A model generated the notes under the pieces. That model saw only the letters and a program-made list of their open reading frames with translations. It did not search any database and was not told the DNA's origin. DNA of 8,277 nucleotides, taken from assembly GCA_003456175.1 (NCBI GenBank), contig DMPB01000095.1:701-8977 (forward strand), read 5' to 3'. Numbering within the stretch: position 1 is the first letter of the stretch; each line of letters starts with the position of its first letter. The position numbers and the translations under genes were made by a program. Positions 4,946-8,277 of the stretch are shown piece by piece. This DNA is from Chitinophagaceae bacterium (GTDB taxonomy: Bacteria; Bacteroidota; Bacteroidia; Chitinophagales; Chitinophagaceae).

Positions 4946-5395
4946 ATGAAACTACACAATTTACAACCAGCCGTTGGTAGCACACACAAAGAAAAGCGTT
5001 TAGGTCGCGGTGAAGCATCTGGTAAAGGTGGCACTAGTACAAAAGGTAACAAGGGTGGCCAAAGCCGTGCCGGTTACAAAAGTAAAATGGCTCACGAAGG
5101 TGGTCAGATGCCTATTCAACGTCGTGTACCAAAGCGTGGTTTTAAAAACCATAACCGTGTTGAGTACAAAGTATTTAACCTTGGTCAAGTAGAGCAACTA
5201 GTTGAGAAGTATGGTATCACTGAATTTAGCTTAGAAAACCTTTACATCAACGGTTTAGTAAGCAGAACAGATATTGTTAAGATTCTTGGTACTGGCGAAC
5301 TTAAAACTGCAGTTACCTTCAAGGTGAACGCTATTAGTGCTAAAGCTAAGCAGGCGATTGAAGCCGCTGGCGGTAGTGTTGAAATCGTAAAATAA
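4946..5395 (+). CDS. rplO: 50S ribosomal protein uL15 (L15)
   Basis: uL15 is a late-assembling 50S protein whose extended, glycine- and lysine-rich N-terminal arm threads into 23S rRNA. The protein has 149 residues, normal length. The first part, MKLHNLQPAVGSTHKEKRLGR, is followed by a flexible arm of repeated GKGG/KGGQ elements up to about residue 45, then MPIQRRVPKRGFKN. The globular C-terminal domain includes GLVSRTDIVKILGTGELK and ends with AAGGSVEIVK. The ATG at 4946 (context CTACAATG) has no Shine-Dalgarno site. The low-complexity arm generates overlapping open frames on both strands (5010-5192 and 5000-5197), which are shadows. A strong intrinsic terminator begins 18 bases after the stop, so rplO appears to be the last gene of the main spc transcript here. 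Confidence 0.98.
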   Translation: MKLHNLQPAVGSTHKEKRLGRGEASGKGGTSTKGNKGGQSRAGYKSKMAHEGGQMPIQRRVPKRGFKNHNRVEYKVFNLGQVEQLVEKYGITEFSLENLYINGLVSRTDIVKILGTGELKTAVTFKVNAISAKAKQAIEAAGGSVEIVK

Positions 5396-5413
5396 TGTTG
5401 TTGAATTTACCAT

Positions 5414-5448
5414 AGACGCACTTTCTTTACGATAAGTGCGTCTTTTTT
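5414..5448 (+). terminator. Intrinsic terminator after rplO
   Basis: AGACGCACTT (5414-5423) and AAGTGCGTCT (5434-5443) form a perfect 10-bp stem with a 10-base loop, directly followed by a T-run (5443-5448). This is the clearest rho-independent terminator in the window. It separates the ribosomal-protein genes from secY. Confidence 0.85.
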
Positions 5449-5632
5449 GGTTTATACACACTACCAACATTTATTAAAGTATGCAGCACAAAATGGTATG
5501 GTAAGTAATACTAAATACCGTACATTGCGTGCCGCAGTGTTATTAGTAACGCTGCACAAACCCCAATCATAACTACCAGAACTAACGCTTGAAACAGCGT
5601 ATTTTGGACTACTGAAAAGACTTTTTGAACAA
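5449..5632 (+). promoter_or_regulatory. secY leader region with a 9-bp hairpin
   Basis: About 184 bases lie between the rplO terminator and secY. GCAGTGTTA (5534-5542) pairs with TAACGCTGC (5547-5555), one T-G wobble, around TTAG. A weaker ACGCT/AGCGT stem (5585-5589/5596-5600) follows, then ATTTTGG. A promoter for secY is expected here, but no exact TAnnTTTG was found; TATTTTGG at 5600-5607 differs at one position and has no TTG at proper spacing. No gene was recognised. Confidence 0.45.
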
Positions 5633-6988
5633 ATGAAAAAACTTGGTCAAACACTAAAAAACATTTGGAGTATTGAGGAGCTACGCAGTAAAATCTTGGT
5701 TACCCTAGGTTTGGTATTGGTGTATCGTTTTGGTACCCATATTGTACTGCCTGGTATAGATCCAAATTTAATTGAGCAAGCTCAAAAGAGTGCTTCAAGT
5801 AATGGCCTACTTAGCTTGTTCGATACTTTCGCAGGTGGTGCCTTTTCACAGGCTTCTATTCTAGCGCTAGGTATCATGCCATATATCAGCGCCTCAATCT
5901 TCATGCAGTTGATGACCATTTTGGTGCCTCAGTTCCAGAAAGTGCAAAAAGAAGGTGAGAGTGGTCGTAAGAAAATCAATCAGTGGACTCGCTACCTCAC
6001 TGTGTTGGTAACCATGTTCCAAGCAGGTGCCTACATTGCTTATTTAAACGGTCCTGGTTATGGTGAAGCACAAATCGCTGCTTATAAAGATTATTTCTTC
6101 TTGAGCACTATCATTATTCTAACGGCTGGTACCTTATTTGTAATGTGGTTAGGTGAGCGTATTCAAGATAAAGGCTTAGGTAATGGTACTTCCATCATTA
6201 TCATGGTTGGTATTTTGGCACGCCTTCCGCAAAGCATTGCACAAGAATTTGCTGCTAAAGTTGGTGCTAAAGATGCTTACGTGAAAGGTATGGTAATCTT
6301 CGGATTTGAGATTGTTGTGTTGATTTTAATCATCATGGCCCTAATCATTTTAGTACAAGGCGTACGCCAAGTACAAGTGAATTATGCTAAGCAAATTGTT
6401 GGTAACCGTGCTGTTGGTGGTGCTCGTCAGTTTTTACCATTAAAGGTGAATATGGCAGGTGTTATGCCAATCATTTTTGCGCAAGCAATCATGTTCTTAC
6501 CGACTTTATTCTCTTTTACCAATTTAGATAGTGCTCAGGGTATTGTTAAGATATTTAGCAATCATAGCAATCCTTGGTATATGCTCATCTATTCAATCAT
6601 GGTAATTGGTTTCACCTTCTTATATACTGCTTTGATTTTCAATCCAAAACAAATGAGTGAAGATTTAAAGCGTAATAACGGATTTATTCCGGGTGTGAAG
6701 CCTGGTCAACCAACTGCCGACTATATTGGTACGGTAATGGATAGAATTACTTTACCAGGTGCCGTATTTTTAGCACTCATTGGTATCTTACCTGGTTTTG
6801 CAGAAATGCTTGGTGTAACACAAGGTTTCAGCACATTCTTTGGTGGTACTTCATTACTAATTATGGTAGGTGTTATATTAGATACTTTACAGCAAATAGA
6901 AACGCATTTACTGATGCAACAGTACGATGGCTTAATGTCTAGCGGTCGTGTACAAGGTCGTCAAGCGGCTTATGGTGCTACTATCTAG
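5633..6988 (+). CDS. secY: Protein translocase channel subunit SecY
   Basis: SecY is the inner-membrane channel through which SecA and ribosomes move unfolded proteins; its partners SecE and SecG are not encoded here. The protein has 451 residues with ten predicted membrane segments. TM1 is about residues 21-38 (with the conserved YRFG at 31-34), the plug region about 58-72 (LLSLFDTFAGGAFSQ), and TM2 about 74-97 (LGIMPYISASIFMQL). The cytoplasmic loop C4 carries KQIVGNRAVGG and FLPLKVNMAGVMPIIFA, and loop C5 carries NPKQMSEDLKRNNGFIPGVKPG, the surface used by SecA and the ribosome. The tail is MSSGRVQGRQAAYGATI. The ATG at 5633 gives the expected MKKLGQTLKNIWSIEELR start. No Shine-Dalgarno site is present. 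The gene is isolated by a terminator before it and a long hairpin after it. Confidence 0.98.
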   Translation: MKKLGQTLKNIWSIEELRSKILVTLGLVLVYRFGTHIVLPGIDPNLIEQAQKSASSNGLLSLFDTFAGGAFSQASILALGIMPYISASIFMQLMTILVPQFQKVQKEGESGRKKINQWTRYLTVLVTMFQAGAYIAYLNGPGYGEAQIAAYKDYFFLSTIIILTAGTLFVMWLGERIQDKGLGNGTSIIIMVGILARLPQSIAQEFAAKVGAKDAYVKGMVIFGFEIVVLILIIMALIILVQGVRQVQVNYAKQIVGNRAVGGARQFLPLKVNMAGVMPIIFAQAIMFLPTLFSFTNLDSAQGIVKIFSNHSNPWYMLIYSIMVIGFTFLYTALIFNPKQMSEDLKRNNGFIPGVKPGQPTADYIGTVMDRITLPGAVFLALIGILPGFAEMLGVTQGFSTFFGGTSLLIMVGVILDTLQQIETHLLMQQYDGLMSSGRVQGRQAAYGATI

Positions 6989-7017
6989 TAAAGCTTCGAT
7001 ATTTCTTATACTATTTT

Positions 7018-7051
7018 GCAACAACCTGCTATTCATATGGCAGGTTGTTGC
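7018..7051 (+). promoter_or_regulatory. Long hairpin after secY
   Basis: GCAACAACCTGC (7018-7029) and GCAGGTTGTTGC (7040-7051) are perfect 12-base complements. Three more inner pairs (one T-G) leave a TCAT loop, giving about 15 bp. The bases after it (GTTAAAGC) are not a T-run, and TTTT precedes rather than follows it, so it is not a textbook terminator on either strand. It probably marks or protects the 3' end of the secY mRNA. Confidence 0.6.
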
Positions 7052-7067
7052 GTTAAAGCAATCCTAC

Positions 7068-7083
7068 ATTTACCGTAAGGTTA
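7068..7083 (-). repeat. 16-bp intergenic motif, copy 2 (reverse orientation)
   Basis: The reverse strand reads TAACCTTACGGTAAAT, identical to 2539-2554 and 7974-7989. The match to the third copy extends by one more base (G) at 7067. It lies just upstream of, or overlapping, the -33 region of the candidate map promoter. Confidence 0.7.
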
Positions 7084-7113
7084 TTATTTAAATTTTTTGG
7101 TTAGCTACCTTTG
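7081..7113 (+). promoter_or_regulatory. Candidate map promoter
   Basis: TACCTTTG at 7106-7113 matches the Bacteroidota -7 consensus TAnnTTTG exactly. A degenerate -33 box, TTA at 7081-7083, lies 22 bases upstream. The -7 box ends only five bases before the map ATG, so transcription would begin at or beside the start codon and give a leaderless or nearly leaderless mRNA. The box is seen; its use is inferred. Confidence 0.45.
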
Positions 7114-7118
7114 CACGT

Positions 7119-7943
7119 ATGATTTTTTATAAGACCGAAGCCGAAGTGGCTATTATGAAAGAAAATGCAACCCTTGTAAGCACTATGCTTGCAGAAGTTG
7201 CATCGATGCTCAAACCCGGCATTACAACCATGCAGATTGAAACCCTCTGCAAAACCATGATTTACGACCACAAAGGGGTGCCTACATTTTTAAATTACGG
7301 TGGTACCTATCCGTTTGCGATTTGCGCCAGCGTGAACGATGTGGTAGTACATGGCTTCCCGAACAATAATGTGTTGAAAGATGGCGATGTGGTAAGCATA
7401 GATTTGGGTATTACCAAAAATGGATACATTGGCGAACATGCTTATACATTTGTGCTCGGCGAGGCAAGCCAAGAAGTTTTGCAATTAGTGAAGGTTACTA
7501 AAGAAAGCTTGTATAAAGGCATTGAAAAGGCAATAGTTGGCCAGCGTATTGGCGATATCGCTTATGCCATTCAAGAACATACAGAACGTAAGCATGGCTA
7601 TGGCGTTGTGCGTGATTTAGTGGGTCATGGTTTAGGCAAGCGATTGCATGAAGATCCGCAAGTTCCGAATTATGGTAAGAGAGGCACTGGCCCATTGCTA
7701 AAAGAAAATCTTACCATGGCTATTGAACCTATGATTAACATGGGCACACGCGAAGTGTATACCGATAGTGATGGCTGGACTGTAAGAACTAGCGATGGTA
7801 AGCCGAGTGCTCATTTTGAGCATAATGTATGTGTGAAAAGAGGTAAAGCACTGATACTCAGCGATTACAGCATCATTGAAGCTGCAGAGCAAAAAAATAG
7901 TAATCTCAATACAAGTTATCAAGTTCCAACATTAGTTGGATAA
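7119..7943 (+). CDS. map: Type I methionine aminopeptidase
   Basis: MetAP removes the initiator Met from nascent proteins at the ribosome exit, using a two-metal site in the pita-bread fold. The protein has 274 residues, slightly long because of a polar tail after about residue 257. By comparison with E. coli MetAP, the catalytic His79 is H78 (VVVHG), metal ligand Asp97 is D95 (SIDLG), His171 is H170 (GHGLG), His178 is H177, Glu204 is E203 (IEPMIN) and Glu235 is E234 (FEH). The ligand equivalent to Asp108 is Glu106 (YIGEHAYTF), where family members have GD. All other landmarks are intact, so an active enzyme with altered metal geometry is likelier than a dead one. The ATG at 7119 gives the expected MIFYKTEAEV start. 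A terminator follows. Confidence 0.96.
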   Translation: MIFYKTEAEVAIMKENATLVSTMLAEVASMLKPGITTMQIETLCKTMIYDHKGVPTFLNYGGTYPFAICASVNDVVVHGFPNNNVLKDGDVVSIDLGITKNGYIGEHAYTFVLGEASQEVLQLVKVTKESLYKGIEKAIVGQRIGDIAYAIQEHTERKHGYGVVRDLVGHGLGKRLHEDPQVPNYGKRGTGPLLKENLTMAIEPMINMGTREVYTDSDGWTVRTSDGKPSAHFEHNVCVKRGKALILSDYSIIEAAEQKNSNLNTSYQVPTLVG

Positions 7944-7948
7944 GCTAG

Positions 7949-7974
7949 AAGCCGCTACGTGCGGCTTTTCTTTT
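7949..7974 (+). terminator. Intrinsic terminator after map
   Basis: AAGCCGC (7949-7955) pairs perfectly with GCGGCTT (7961-7967) around TACGT, and the stem runs into TTTTCTTTT (7966-7974). It starts five bases after the map stop. Its T-run abuts the third copy of the 16-bp motif. Confidence 0.85.
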
Positions 7975-7989
7975 AACCTTACGGTAAAT
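7974..7989 (+). repeat. 16-bp intergenic motif, copy 3, overlapping the next start codon
   Basis: TAACCTTACGGTAAAT is identical to the copies at 2539-2554 and 7068-7083. It begins at the last T of the map terminator, and its final two bases are the first two of the ATG at 7988, so it occupies the whole space between the terminator and the next gene. Confidence 0.7.
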
Positions 7990-8277
7990 GAACACACAAC
8001 AACCTACGGTAATTATTATTGGGGGTGGCGCATCAGGCCTGTTTTGCGCTGTTAATTTGGCTCGGCAAGCACCACACTTAAAAGTGATAGTGCTAGAAAA
8101 AACAGATAAACTACTTAGCAAAGTACGTATTAGCGGCGGTGGTAGATGTAATGTTACACATGCCTGTTACGATATTCCTACGTTAAGTAGCCGCTATCCG
8201 CGAGGGCAACAACTGATGAAGAAAACCTTGCATTGGTTTCAACCGAAAGATACCATTCAATGGTTTCAAGAACGTGG
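7988..8277 (+). CDS. YhiN/HI0933-family FAD-dependent oxidoreductase, 5' part
   Basis: The first 96 codons of a flavoprotein of the YhiN/HI0933 (BaiN-like) group are present; the gene continues past the right edge. Such proteins are about 400 residues long and are annotated as NAD(P)/FAD-dependent oxidoreductases or aminoacetone oxidases; the physiological substrate is generally unknown. The N-terminal Rossmann motif is visible as VIIIGGGASGL (residues 8-18), the acidic residue closing the second strand is in VLEK, and the family hallmark RISGGGRCNVTHA follows. Later residues (YPRGQQL, DTIQWFQERG) also fit the family. The ATG at 7988 is 14 bases after the map terminator and is embedded in a 16-bp repeated motif, with no Shine-Dalgarno site. 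It occupies the place where infA normally follows map in Bacteroidota. Confidence 0.9.
   Translation, partial: MNTQQPTVIIIGGGASGLFCAVNLARQAPHLKVIVLEKTDKLLSKVRISGGGRCNVTHACYDIPTLSSRYPRGQQLMKKTLHWFQPKDTIQWFQER

Noticed and set aside
5000..5197. Overlapping open frames on both strands inside rplO (5000-5197 reverse and 5010-5192 forward)
   Set aside because: They arise from the low-complexity Gly/Lys codons of the uL15 arm; the products resemble no family and lie wholly inside a certain gene.
5482..5505. Seven-codon open frame (MQHKMVW) in the secY leader
   Set aside because: Too short and without the favoured start context; no run of regulatory codons to suggest attenuation.
5600..5607. TATTTTGG as the secY promoter -7 box
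   Set aside because: One mismatch to TAnnTTTG and no TTG box at 17-23 bases upstream; mentioned under the leader but not called as a promoter.
1..8277. tRNA, rRNA, CRISPR array, insertion sequence, prophage or defence system
   Set aside because: No matching structure, repeat-spacer pattern, transposase-like frame or terminal inverted repeat was seen; the space is filled by core genes.

Overview
The window is a core ribosomal-protein gene cluster (end of the S10 operon plus the whole spc-type operon) from a member of the Bacteroidota, probably close to Chitinophagaceae. The phylum call rests on three things: the protein sequences (for example the uL29 stretch FAHAISPLESPM and the MetAP ending SAHFEH); near absence of Shine-Dalgarno sites, with starts sitting in A-rich ACAATG-like contexts; and two exact matches to the Bacteroidota -7 promoter element TAnnTTTG. 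The family call is only an impression. All genes are on the + strand.

Layout: rplP (5' end cut off by the window edge), rpmC, rpsQ, rplN, rplX, rplE, rpsN, rpsH, rplF, rplR, rpsE, rpmD, rplO, then an intrinsic terminator and a roughly 190-base leader, secY, a long hairpin and a candidate promoter, map, a second intrinsic terminator, and the first 96 codons of a YhiN/HI0933-type flavoprotein gene that runs off the right edge. Every complete CDS has the usual length of its family and shows no frameshift. The genes supply large- and small-subunit ribosomal proteins, the SecYEG channel subunit through which nascent proteins are exported, and the aminopeptidase that trims the initiator Met at the ribosome exit.

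Gene content and order are conventional up to map, so there is no new multi-gene system here. The unusual material is in the gaps and in a few residues. Most gaps over about 40 bases hold an inverted repeat or hairpin. The rplP-rpmC gap has two opposed arrays of 8-bp-phased GATAAT/ATTATC units. A 16-bp intergenic motif occurs exactly three times. Only rplE and rpsH carry strong Shine-Dalgarno sequences, and the one at rpsH can be folded into a sequestering hairpin. MetAP has Glu in place of a normally invariant metal-binding Asp. The first 13 codons of the window have third-position composition unlike everything after them, which may be a contig-edge artefact. The usual infA-rpmJ-rpsM continuation after map is replaced by a flavoprotein gene.

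No rRNA, tRNA, CRISPR, insertion sequence or prophage signal was seen, and no gene-free stretch exceeds 300 bases.
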